Source of the DNA: Clostridium_X cadaveris
Lineage (GTDB): Bacteria > Bacillota > Clostridia > Clostridiales > Clostridiaceae
DNA: 64,000 nt
Direction: 5' to 3' (one strand)
NCBI RefSeq assembly: GCF_039521325.1
Contig: NZ_BAAACD010000029.1
The notes below the pieces were generated by a model that worked only from the letters and a program-made list of their open reading frames with translations, did not search any database and had not been told where the DNA came from. A program made the translations under genes and the position numbers. Positions 44,616 to 52,686 of the stretch are shown here, piece by piece. Each line of letters opens with the position of its first letter. Position 1 is the first letter of the stretch.

Positions 44616-45338
44616 ATGAAAAAATATTCATCTCAAATAGCGGTTGCAACGGTATGTGCATTATTAGGATTTTTATTAAGCTATCAATTTAAGCTTTTAA
44701 ATAGCGAAGAGAGGAAACTTGTAAATAATCCTAATGTTCAGCAAGACATAACAAAAGAAATAAGTCAACTTACTAAAGAAAAAGAAGAATATGAAAAGAA
44801 AAACAATGAGCTTATGAATCAGATAAAAGTTTATGAAGAATCAGCTACAAATGAAAATGCTGTAGCAAAGGAATTGAAAAACCAGTTAGATAATACAAGA
44901 TTATTAATTGGAAGTGTGGACGTTACTGGTCCTGGAATTATACTTTATTTAAATCCTAAGACTAACGTGTTTTCCAGCAACATGGTAGCATCCTATATTA
45001 CAGACAGAGAGCTAACTTATTTAGTGAATGAATTGTTTTTTGCTGGAGCAGAAGCGGTTTCTATAAATAATAAGAGAATAACTCTTCAAACAGGAATAAA
45101 GAGTAGTAGCGGAGGAAGTCAAATTTTAATAAATGATGAGAGAATATCTCCTAAAGAAACTATTACAATAAAAGCTATAGGAAATAAAAGTGCACTTATG
45201 GGAGGACTAAATTTTCACGGAGTTCTTGACTATGAATCTCTAACTTACTATGAAAAGAAGCTTGAAGAATCTGATAGTATTGAAATTCCTAAATATAACA
45301 AGTTATATAAATATGAATATATAAAACCTGTACAGTAA
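44616..45338 (+). CDS. DUF881 family membrane-anchored protein (YlxW/YlxX-like), copy 1
   Basis: A 240-residue protein with one N-terminal membrane segment, a coiled coil at about residues 45-95 and a C-terminal DUF881 domain (VDVTGPGIILYL, AEAVSINNKRIT, IKAIGNKSALMGGL). Proteins of this family sit beside ftsQ in Firmicutes; their role is not defined. It starts 11 nt after ftsQ and shares its domain order with the gene at 45709. Confidence 0.85.
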   Translation: MKKYSSQIAVATVCALLGFLLSYQFKLLNSEERKLVNNPNVQQDITKEISQLTKEKEEYEKKNNELMNQIKVYEESATNENAVAKELKNQLDNTRLLIGSVDVTGPGIILYLNPKTNVFSSNMVASYITDRELTYLVNELFFAGAEAVSINNKRITLQTGIKSSSGGSQILINDERISPKETITIKAIGNKSALMGGLNFHGVLDYESLTYYEKKLEESDSIEIPKYNKLYKYEYIKPVQ

Positions 45339-45354
45339 TTGAGGTGAAGTTTTA

Positions 45355-45696
45355 ATGATAGCATTTGTAGGTCTTTTAATTGGTATAATAGTTGGTATGT
45401 TGTGGGAAGTAAATATTCCTGATAAATTCTCTCCATACATGTCTGTAGCAATACTTGCATGTTTGGATTCAGTCTTTGGAGCAATAAGATCTTCTTTATC
45501 AAAAAATTTTCAAGCTGATATATTTATTTCTGGATTTTTTGGTAATGCAGCATTAGCTGCTGGCCTTGCTTATTTAGGAGATAAATTAGGTATTCCTATA
45601 TACATGGCAGCGGTTATAGTATTTGGAGGAAGAATTTTTGATAATTTTGCAATAATAAGAAGGTTAATATTAGAAAAGACTAAATCTCATGATTAA
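45355..45696 (+). CDS. sbp: Small basic membrane protein Sbp (DUF1290)
   Basis: A 113-residue protein with three or four membrane segments matching the small basic protein encoded between ftsQ and ftsA/ftsZ in Bacillus. The motifs VGMLWEVNIP, YMSVAILACLDSVFGAIRS and FGGRIFDNFAIIRR are typical. Function unknown. Flanked on both sides by DUF881 genes with 16 and 12 nt gaps. Confidence 0.88.
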   Translation: MIAFVGLLIGIIVGMLWEVNIPDKFSPYMSVAILACLDSVFGAIRSSLSKNFQADIFISGFFGNAALAAGLAYLGDKLGIPIYMAAVIVFGGRIFDNFAIIRRLILEKTKSHD

Positions 45697-45708
45697 TGAG
45701 GTGATTTA

Positions 45709-46443
45709 ATGAAAAAAAATGAAGGTAGTATATTTGTATTTATAGCATCAATAGTTATTGGTCTTTTAATATCTCTTAACATACATTTTGGAACTCAAAC
45801 TGAAACTGTTATTTTAAATACAAAACAATATCAAGATGCTTATATGAAGAAAAGAAATTTGTATCAAGAAGTAGCTAATTTAAAAGATACTTATCATGAT
45901 CTTAATAAAAAATTGCAACAATACGAAAGCAAAGATAAAGATAATACTAAAGTAATGGATACTTTAAATGATGAACTAAATAAAAATCTAATGATACTAG
46001 GCTATTCTAAAGTTAAAGGGCAAGGAATTGAGATGACTTTAACTGATGGATTAGATGACTTTAATAATTCATTAGATGATAATTTTTATAGTACACAAAG
46101 AATAATCCATAACACAGATGTATTAAATATAGTAAATGAATTAAAAGGTTTAGGTGTAGAAGCAATAGCTATAAATAGTGAAAGAATTGTTAATAGTTCA
46201 GAGATAAACTGTTCTGGTGGATTTATAAGTATAAACAGCGTTAAATATCCGATGCCTTTTTATATTTATGCTATAGGAGATAAGGATGTCTTAAAAGATT
46301 ATCTTTTAAATAATAACGAGAGCTATATAAGACTTTTAATAAATCGAGGAATAAAGGTTAGTATAGAAGCCAAAGATGAAATTACTATGCCTAAATATTT
46401 AGGAGATATAAAAATAAAATATTTAATCCAAAATTATAAATAA
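45709..46443 (+). CDS. DUF881 family membrane-anchored protein, copy 2
   Basis: A 244-residue paralogue of the 44616 gene: a membrane segment at about residues 8-24, a coiled coil at about 45-95, then a DUF881 domain with VKGQGIEMTLTDG and VEAIAINSERIV. Sequence identity to copy 1 looks low outside the motifs, so the duplication is old. It ends the ftsQ transcript unit; ftsA and ftsZ are not downstream. Confidence 0.85.
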   Translation: MKKNEGSIFVFIASIVIGLLISLNIHFGTQTETVILNTKQYQDAYMKKRNLYQEVANLKDTYHDLNKKLQQYESKDKDNTKVMDTLNDELNKNLMILGYSKVKGQGIEMTLTDGLDDFNNSLDDNFYSTQRIIHNTDVLNIVNELKGLGVEAIAINSERIVNSSEINCSGGFISINSVKYPMPFYIYAIGDKDVLKDYLLNNNESYIRLLINRGIKVSIEAKDEITMPKYLGDIKIKYLIQNYK

Positions 46444-46541
46444 ATTTAAAAGTATGAAGGAAATTTTTATTTTATGAAGAATAATATTATATAGCAAGAA
46501 GTTTATGTAATATATTTTACTTATAAAAGGGGAGTCCTATA

Positions 46542-47201
46542 TTGGATAGCTATGAAAGATATCTAAAAATAAAAAATTCAGTTCCTGATGATGTAGAAGT
46601 GATTGCGGTAAGCAAAACACGAAGCATTGAGGAAATGGATGGAGCTTACAAAGCAGGAGCACGTATTTTTGGTGAAAATAAGGTGCAAGAGCTAATAGCT
46701 AAATATGATTCTTTTTACAAAGATGTTCAGTGGCATTTAATAGGACATTTACAAAGGAATAAGGTAAAATACCTAGTTGGTAAAGTTACTCTTATACAAT
46801 CCTTAGATAGTGTCAGTTTATTAAATGAAATTGAAAAACAGTTTGGGAAAAAAGGAGCTATAGCAGATACTTTAATAGAAATTAACATAGGCAATGAAGA
46901 AAGCAAAACAGGAATTTTAGTTGAAGATTTAGATTCACTACTGATAGAAGTTGAAAAATGTAGCCATGTTAAGGTAAAGGGCTTAATGACTATAATTCCT
47001 AAAGGTGACAAAGAAAACAACAGATATTATTTTAAAAAAGTAAAAGAATTATATGAAAAACTTCAAAAAAAAGATTTTAAAAATATAACTATGAGTACGT
47101 TATCTATGGGAATGTCTGGAGACTATGATATTGCAATAAGCGAAGGGGCTAATATGATAAGAATAGGGGAAGGCATTTTCGGGAAGCGTAATTATAAATA
47201 A
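46542..47201 (+). CDS. YggS/YlmE-family PLP homeostasis protein (TTG start)
   Basis: A 219-residue TIM-barrel PLP-binding protein (COG0325). The PLP lysine lies in IAVSKTRS near residue 25; FGENKVQEL near 45, WHLIGHLQRNK near 63 and LSMGMSGDYDIAI near 188 are the family motifs. Family members balance the cell's PLP pools. The TTG follows GGGGAG. It starts the ylm-type segment that continues with sepF, ylmH and divIVA. Confidence 0.92.
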   Translation: MDSYERYLKIKNSVPDDVEVIAVSKTRSIEEMDGAYKAGARIFGENKVQELIAKYDSFYKDVQWHLIGHLQRNKVKYLVGKVTLIQSLDSVSLLNEIEKQFGKKGAIADTLIEINIGNEESKTGILVEDLDSLLIEVEKCSHVKVKGLMTIIPKGDKENNRYYFKKVKELYEKLQKKDFKNITMSTLSMGMSGDYDIAISEGANMIRIGEGIFGKRNYK

Positions 47202-47217
47202 ATAGGAGGGATTAAAT

Positions 47218-47673
47218 ATGCCTAACGTAATAAATAAAGTAAGAGATTTTTTTGGACTAGATGATGAGTATGATGATGAATATGATGAGGATATAGAAGA
47301 GTCTGAAGAAGAGGAAGAGATAGTTGAACCAACTATCACAAGCAGAAGACAAAATAAAGTGGTAAATTTACATACAACAACAGTTAAAAATTCCTCAACT
47401 AAGATATTAATAATAAAGCCTACTGATTTTGACGAGGCTGTTAATATTTGTGATTGTTTAAAGGATAAGAAAATAGTTGTAGTAAATACAAATTCATTAG
47501 ATCCTAAGGTGGCACAAAGGCTTTTAGACTTTATGGGTGGAGCAAGTTATGCATTAGGAGGAGAGCTTCAAGAAGCCGATAGAGGGGTGTATGTATTATC
47601 ACCAGCTAATATTGAAGTTACAAATGAATTTAAAAATGAATTATCCTCAAAGGGCATTTTTGGTTGGAAATAA
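47218..47673 (+). CDS. sepF: Cell division protein SepF
   Basis: The 151-residue protein has an N-terminal membrane-binding helix (VINKVRDFFGL), a very acidic linker (DDEYDDEYDEDIEESEEEEE) and the globular SepF domain from about residue 60, with FDEAVNICDCLKDKKIVVVN and DFMGGASYAL. SepF anchors and bundles FtsZ and can stand in for FtsA, which is not encoded in this cluster. Confidence 0.95.
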   Translation: MPNVINKVRDFFGLDDEYDDEYDEDIEESEEEEEIVEPTITSRRQNKVVNLHTTTVKNSSTKILIIKPTDFDEAVNICDCLKDKKIVVVNTNSLDPKVAQRLLDFMGGASYALGGELQEADRGVYVLSPANIEVTNEFKNELSSKGIFGWK

Positions 47674-47679
47674 TATAAT

Positions 47680-48447
47680 ATGAACAAAAATGATTTCATA
47701 AATATATTTAACATAGAAGACAAGGCTTATATATCAACACTTTATGATAAGTATATTTTATCCCAAAAAATAGGGGCATGTATATATACTAATGATTTTT
47801 ATCCTCCAAATATTTGGTCTAAATTAGATTCTAGAGAAGGCTTCTTAGAAATGAAAATTAAATCTTTAGGTGGATTTAATGACAGCGAAAGGCGTGTTAT
47901 TATATTTAATTATGATGATTCCATGGAATTACCATATACTATTTTAAAGATAAAATGTAAAACCAAATTTTATAAACCCACACATAAGGATTACTTAGGA
48001 GCTATAATGGGACTAGGGATAAAGAGAGAAAAATTTGGAGATTTAATCGTAGTGGATGACACTGGATATATAGTTACATTTAATGAAATTGCTAAATTTA
48101 TAAGTTGTAATTTAAACCTTATAGGGAAAGCGCCTTGTATTGTAGAAAATGTTTTAAAGGAAGAAGATATGCCTTGTATCTCTTTTGAAAAACAGCAGAA
48201 ACTAACAACTTCTATGAGAATTGATTGTGTTGTGAGCTCTCTCACTGGTTTATCAAGGGGAGAGTCTGAAAAGTATATTAAAGAAGGATTAGTATTACTT
48301 AATTATTCTGTTTTGAGAGAAAAGAGTAAAGTAATTGATAAAGATGATGTTATCACAATAAGAAGATATGGAAAATTTAAAATAGGGGATGTCATTGGTA
48401 AAAGTTCTAAAGGCAGAATTAAATTTTTATCAATGAAATATACATAG
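47680..48447 (+). CDS. ylmH: YlmH-family RNA-binding protein with S4 domain
   Basis: A 255-residue protein with an N-terminal YlmH domain and a C-terminal S4 RNA-binding domain at about residues 180-245 (MRIDCVVSSLTGLSRGESEK). Homologues act in ribosome quality control, where YlmH assists with stalled 50S-peptidyl-tRNA. The rqcH gene of that pathway is also in this window. Starts 6 nt after sepF with only a weak ribosome site, suggesting translational coupling. Confidence 0.9.
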   Translation: MNKNDFINIFNIEDKAYISTLYDKYILSQKIGACIYTNDFYPPNIWSKLDSREGFLEMKIKSLGGFNDSERRVIIFNYDDSMELPYTILKIKCKTKFYKPTHKDYLGAIMGLGIKREKFGDLIVVDDTGYIVTFNEIAKFISCNLNLIGKAPCIVENVLKEEDMPCISFEKQQKLTTSMRIDCVVSSLTGLSRGESEKYIKEGLVLLNYSVLREKSKVIDKDDVITIRRYGKFKIGDVIGKSSKGRIKFLSMKYT

Positions 48448-48461
48448 AGGAGTGGGTTTCT

Positions 48462-49079
48462 ATGAAGTTGACACCAATGGATATAAACAATAAAGAGTTT
48501 AAGAAAATTATTAGAGGGTATAATCCAGAGGAAGTAGATGAATTTTTAGATAAAATAGTTGAAGACTATGAAGCATTATATAAGGAAAATGCTAATTTAA
48601 AAGAAAAAGTTGCTGCGATGAATGAAAGATTAGAGCATTATTCTAAAATTGAAGCTACAATTCAAAATACTTTGGTTTTAGCACAAAATGCAGCAGAGCA
48701 GGCAAAAGGATCAGCAAAAAAAGAAGCTGAAATAATAATAAAAAATGCAAATGATACTGCACAAAAAGTTTTAGATAAATCTCATAATGATGTCATGAGA
48801 ATCAATGATGAATATGATAGAGTAAAGCAGGAATTTGTAAAGTTTAGAGCAAAATTTAGGAGCTTTATGCAAGTTCAATTAGAGACTTTTGATGATCTAG
48901 AAAAAGATTTTGAAAAGAATTATAGTGTAGGAACTACAGTAGAGGATGTAGTAGAGGAAAAGCCTATAGAAAACTCTATAGAGAAATCTCCTGCTGATAG
49001 TTCAAATGATGATGATAGATTTAAGACTGATGAACTTGAAGCTATAAAGAATTTCTTTATAAAAGAAAAGGAAGTTTAA
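48462..49079 (+). CDS. divIVA: Pole/septum placement protein DivIVA
   Basis: The 205-residue protein starts with the DivIVA membrane-curvature domain, MDINNKEFKKIIRGYNPEEV, followed by coiled coil at about residues 30-65 and 75-150 and an acidic tail. It localises division and, during sporulation, pole-directed factors. Last gene of the segment, ending in a terminator. Confidence 0.94.
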   Translation: MKLTPMDINNKEFKKIIRGYNPEEVDEFLDKIVEDYEALYKENANLKEKVAAMNERLEHYSKIEATIQNTLVLAQNAAEQAKGSAKKEAEIIIKNANDTAQKVLDKSHNDVMRINDEYDRVKQEFVKFRAKFRSFMQVQLETFDDLEKDFEKNYSVGTTVEDVVEEKPIENSIEKSPADSSNDDDRFKTDELEAIKNFFIKEKEV

Positions 49080-49081
49080 AA

Positions 49082-49109
49082 AATTCACTCTTTTGAGTGA
49101 GTTTTTTTT
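49082..49109 (+). terminator. Terminator after divIVA
   Basis: AATTCACTC pairs with GAGTGAGTT around TTTT and continues into a T run. Confidence 0.9.
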
Positions 49110-49171
49110 CTTGATTAAATTTGTGCATATGAATTATTATAGAAGAGAAACATAATAAATAGGAGGAAATC

Positions 49172-49630
49172 ATGGAAATTGTTATAATAATCTTAGGAAT
49201 TATATTAGACAGAGTGACTAAACTTTGGGCATTAAATATATTAAAACCTGATAATTACATCATAATTATAAAAAATTATTTTCAATTAGCATATTTAGAA
49301 AATAGAGGAGCTGCTTTTGGTATATTTCAAAATAAAATAGTGTTTTTAAGTTTGTTTACTATTATATTGATAATAGGGCTTAGTGTATATTTATATAAAA
49401 ACAGAAAAAAATCTAAACTTTTATCTGTAAGTCTTAGTCTTATTATATCAGGAGCTTTAGGAAATTTTTATGACAGAGTAGTATACAAATATGTAGTTGA
49501 TTTTATATGTGTTCACTATAAGAACACATACTATTTTCCAACATTTAATGTAGCAGATGTTTTTGTGGTTTGTGGTACTATACTATTGGCAATATATATA
49601 TTAAGGATGGAATCAGATGGAGAACTTTAA
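49172..49630 (+). CDS. lspA: Lipoprotein signal peptidase
   Basis: LspA cleaves prolipoproteins after lipid attachment. The 152-residue protein has four membrane segments. Conserved features are LDRVTKLWAL near the start, LAYLENRGAAFGIF, and the catalytic aspartate regions YKYVVDFI and FNVADVFV. It would process the lipoproteins encoded here, such as those at 59951 and 62809. Its end overlaps the pseudouridine synthase gene by 14 nt. Confidence 0.95.
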   Translation: MEIVIIILGIILDRVTKLWALNILKPDNYIIIIKNYFQLAYLENRGAAFGIFQNKIVFLSLFTIILIIGLSVYLYKNRKKSKLLSVSLSLIISGALGNFYDRVVYKYVVDFICVHYKNTYYFPTFNVADVFVVCGTILLAIYILRMESDGEL

Positions 49631-50534
49631 ATTTGAAATTTTAGAAGAAGATAATGGTAAAAGAATAGATAAATACTTATCATCATTGTTAGATGGAAAG
49701 TCTAGATCATATATTCAAAGGGTAATAGATGATGGCAAAGTTAATGTTAATGGGAAAATAGTAAAAAGTAATTATAAATTAAAAATTAAAGATATAATAA
49801 ATCTAGAAATACCTGAACCAACAGAATTGGAAGTCATTCCAGAAAATATACCATTAGATATTCTTTACGAAGACAAAGATGTGATTGTAGTAAATAAGTC
49901 GCAGGGAATGGTAGTTCATCCAGCACCAGGATCTTATAATGGAACTATGGTAAATGCGCTACTATATCATTGCAAAGATTTGTCTGGTATAAATGGTGTT
50001 ATACGTCCTGGAATTGTACATAGAATAGATAAAGATACTTCTGGGATATTAGTGGTAGCCAAAAACGATAATTCTCATAATATATTGGCTGAACAATTAA
50101 AAGATCATTCAATGACTAGAGAATATTATGCCTTAGTTGAAGGCATCATTAAAGAGGATGAAGGTACAATAAATGAACCCTTAGCAAGACATCCTAAAGA
50201 ACGTATAAAAATTTCTGTTGTAAAAGGTGGACGTGAAGCTATAACTCATTTTAAGGTTATTGAAAGATTTAAAGAGTACACTTTGGTGAAGTGCATACTA
50301 GAAACTGGAAGAACTCATCAAATAAGAGTTCATATGGCATATATAGGACATCCTTTAGTCGGTGATCCAGTTTATGGTTATAAGAAGCAAAAATTTAAAT
50401 TGCAAGGACAAATGCTTCACGCGAAAGTATTAGGTTTTATTCATCCATCAACTAAAGAGTATATGCAATTTGAAAGTCCTCTTCCAGATTATTTTACTGA
50501 GATTATAAATAAACTAAAATCATCTTCATTGTAG
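49617..50534 (+). CDS. RluA/RluD-family pseudouridine synthase
   Basis: A 305-residue enzyme with an N-terminal S4 domain (RIDKYLSSLLDGKSRSYIQR) and the RluA catalytic domain. The catalytic aspartate lies in HRIDKDTSGILVVAK near residue 140. Further motifs are LETGRTHQIRVHMAYIGHPL near 225 and MLHAKVLGF. It probably modifies 23S rRNA (RluD-like); the exact site is inferred from family. Overlap with lspA points to a shared transcript. Confidence 0.92.
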   Translation: MENFKFEILEEDNGKRIDKYLSSLLDGKSRSYIQRVIDDGKVNVNGKIVKSNYKLKIKDIINLEIPEPTELEVIPENIPLDILYEDKDVIVVNKSQGMVVHPAPGSYNGTMVNALLYHCKDLSGINGVIRPGIVHRIDKDTSGILVVAKNDNSHNILAEQLKDHSMTREYYALVEGIIKEDEGTINEPLARHPKERIKISVVKGGREAITHFKVIERFKEYTLVKCILETGRTHQIRVHMAYIGHPLVGDPVYGYKKQKFKLQGQMLHAKVLGFIHPSTKEYMQFESPLPDYFTEIINKLKSSSL

Positions 50535-50564
50535 CTGAAATTTTATATGAGATTATAATTGAAG

Positions 50565-50593
50565 TTGATAAATGAATATATGTATGATACAAT
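50565..50593 (+). promoter_or_regulatory. Promoter of pyrR
   Basis: TTGATA (50565-50570) and TACAAT (50588-50593) with a 17-nt spacer, just upstream of the attenuator. Confidence 0.72.
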
Positions 50594-50608
50594 TAAATAA
50601 ATTAAAAA

Positions 50609-50694
50609 CCTTTAAACGACTCTGAGAGGTCGTAAGGATAAAATTGTATTTTAATTAGGTTGAGTTTTATCCTTAGGATAGAACTTTTTATTTT
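50609..50694 (+). promoter_or_regulatory. PyrR-dependent transcription attenuator upstream of pyrR
   Basis: The PyrR-binding hairpin at 50609-50637 has the hexaloop CTGAGA, a 6-bp upper stem ACGACT/GGTCGT, a 3-nt 5' bulge and a lower CCTT/AAGG stem. Its 3' arm is also the 5' arm of an antiterminator (50634-50643 with 50665-50674). That antiterminator overlaps a terminator (50664-50672 with 50676-50684, then a T run). PyrR with UMP would favour termination. Confidence 0.9.
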
Positions 50695-50726
50695 GGAAAA
50701 AACTATATTAAGAAAGGAGGATTAAG

Positions 50727-51263
50727 ATGAATTTAAAAGCTAATTTATTAGACAAAGATTCTATAAGAAGAAGTTTAATAAGAATTTCTCATGAAATTAT
50801 CGAAAAGAACAAAGGTGTAGACGGAATTGTTTTAATAGGTATAAAAAGAAGAGGATATCCTTTAGCTAAAAGAATAGCTGAAAATATACGCAAGTTTGAA
50901 GGTACAGATGTGCCAGTAGGAACTGTGGATATATCTTTATATAGAGATGATTTAGAAAACTTAAATGATAAAGCTACAATAAATGATAAAAATTTAGGTG
51001 TAGAGGTAAAGGGAAAAAAAGTTATTCTAATCGATGACGTTTTATATACTGGAAGGACTGTAAGAGCTGCAATTGATGCAATTATGGATCAAGGAAGACC
51101 AAGCATAATACAACTTGCAGTATTAATAGATAGAGGACATAGAGAACTTCCTATAAGAGCGGACTATGTGGGTAAAAACATACCGACATCTAAAGAAGAA
51201 ATAGTATGTGTATCTATCGAAGAAATCGATGAAGAAGATTCAGTTAAAATTTATGAACGCTAA
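50727..51263 (+). CDS. pyrR: Pyrimidine operon attenuation protein / uracil phosphoribosyltransferase
   Basis: The 178-residue PyrR binds leader RNA when UMP is plentiful and has side uracil phosphoribosyltransferase activity. The PRPP motif VILIDDVLYTGRTVRAA lies near residue 100; IGIKRRGYPLAKRI near 32 is the phosphate-loop segment. AAGGAGG precedes the ATG. It lies behind its own attenuator and before uraA, whose leader has a second PyrR site. Confidence 0.97.
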   Translation: MNLKANLLDKDSIRRSLIRISHEIIEKNKGVDGIVLIGIKRRGYPLAKRIAENIRKFEGTDVPVGTVDISLYRDDLENLNDKATINDKNLGVEVKGKKVILIDDVLYTGRTVRAAIDAIMDQGRPSIIQLAVLIDRGHRELPIRADYVGKNIPTSKEEIVCVSIEEIDEEDSVKIYER

Positions 51264-51287
51264 TTTATATAAATACATATAAATTAA

Positions 51288-51322
51288 CTTTTAAAATAAC
51301 CCCGAGAGGTTATAAAAGGAGG
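51288..51322 (+). promoter_or_regulatory. Second PyrR-binding hairpin overlapping the uraA ribosome site
   Basis: The hexaloop CCGAGA (51302-51307) is closed by ATAACC/GGTTAT, a 3-nt bulge (AAA) on the 5' side and a CTTTT/AAAAG lower stem: the PyrR-site layout. The last stem bases are part of the AGGAGG ribosome site (51317-51322) of uraA. No terminator lies in the 65-nt gap, so control would be on translation. Confidence 0.8.
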
Positions 51323-51328
51323 AAAATA

Positions 51329-52597
51329 ATGAAAATTTATGTTGATGTAGATGAGAGAATGCCTTTATTAAAAACAATACCATTAAGCCTTCAGCATCTT
51401 TTTGCTATGGTAGGAGCTACAATTCTAGTTCCTATGCTTACAAATACTAGTCCATCCCTTGCTTTGTTTTGTAGTGGAATTGGGACTTTATTGTATATTT
51501 TATGTACAAAAGGAAGGCTGCCTGCTTATATCGGTTCATCTTTTGCATTTATTGCACCTATAACAGTAGCAACTGCGCAATACGGCAAAAGTGCTATGCT
51601 TTCAGGAGTTATTGGAGCAGGAGTTATTTATGTAATTACGGCTGCTATAATAAAGGTTGTAGGAACAAAATGGATTGATAAAATACTTCCACCAGTATTA
51701 GTTGGAGCTGTTGTAATAGTAATAGGACTAGGACTTGCAGGAACTGCGGTAAATTGGGCAGGCCTTAATCCAAACTTTACATCAGATGCTATGGTGAATG
51801 TTTCAAGAAGTACATGGATATTAGTATCTCTAGTTACTTTAGGAGTTGGAGTATTTGGAAGTATGTACTTTAAAGGTTTCTTAGGAGTTATACCAATACT
51901 TATAGCAATGGTAGTTGGATATATATTGTCATTATTTTTAGGAGTTATACCAAAAGAAACTATAGATTTGGTTTTATCGTCAAACATCATACAAGCTCCA
52001 CAATTTACTTTCCCTACATTTCATATGGGATCGATAATGCTTATGGCACCAGTAGCAGTTGTTACATTAGCAGAACATATAGGTCATGTTTATGTAACTA
52101 ATAATGTATGTGGAAGGGATTTCACAGTGGATCCAGGACTTCATAGGTCAATATTAGGAGATGGAATTGCTACTATGTTTGCAGGACTTGTAGGAGGTCC
52201 TCCAAATACAACTTATGGTGAGAATATAGGTGTTATGGCTATAACAAGAGTTTACAGCGTATGGGTTATTGGAATTGCTGCTGTTATTGCAATATTACTT
52301 TCTTTTATAGGACCAGTAGCAACTATAATAAGCAACATACCATTACCTGTAATGGGTGGAGTAAGCGTATTGTTATTTGGAATAATAGCTTCATCTGGAT
52401 TCAGAATATTTGTTGAGAACAAAATTGATTTCAGTAAAAAGAAGAATTTAATAATATCTTCAGTTGTTATAGTTCTTGGAATAGGAGGAGCTATAATAAA
52501 AGTTGGAAATACTGAACTTTCTGGTGTTGCTTTGGCTACATTAGTAGGTATAATACTAAATTTAGTTTTACCTGAAGTAAGTAAGTCAGAAGAGTAA
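51329..52597 (+). CDS. uraA: Uracil permease / uracil-xanthine transporter
   Basis: A 422-residue NCS2-family transporter with 12 to 14 membrane segments. The start PLLKTIPLSLQHLFAMVGATILVPML and the motif AEHIGHVYVTNNVCGRDF, followed by GGPPNTTYGENIGVMAITR, are typical of uracil permeases. It imports uracil, which PyrR or uracil phosphoribosyltransferase can salvage. The PyrR site over its ribosome site supports uracil rather than xanthine as substrate. Confidence 0.95.
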   Translation: MKIYVDVDERMPLLKTIPLSLQHLFAMVGATILVPMLTNTSPSLALFCSGIGTLLYILCTKGRLPAYIGSSFAFIAPITVATAQYGKSAMLSGVIGAGVIYVITAAIIKVVGTKWIDKILPPVLVGAVVIVIGLGLAGTAVNWAGLNPNFTSDAMVNVSRSTWILVSLVTLGVGVFGSMYFKGFLGVIPILIAMVVGYILSLFLGVIPKETIDLVLSSNIIQAPQFTFPTFHMGSIMLMAPVAVVTLAEHIGHVYVTNNVCGRDFTVDPGLHRSILGDGIATMFAGLVGGPPNTTYGENIGVMAITRVYSVWVIGIAAVIAILLSFIGPVATIISNIPLPVMGGVSVLLFGIIASSGFRIFVENKIDFSKKKNLIISSVVIVLGIGGAIIKVGNTELSGVALATLVGIILNLVLPEVSKSEE

Positions 52598-52686
52598 TAG
52601 TAAAACTATATATTAATTAAATTTTAAGGTATAATAATAGGTGAGGTTTCTTACCTATTATTTTTACTTTATTAAGGAGAGTACAT

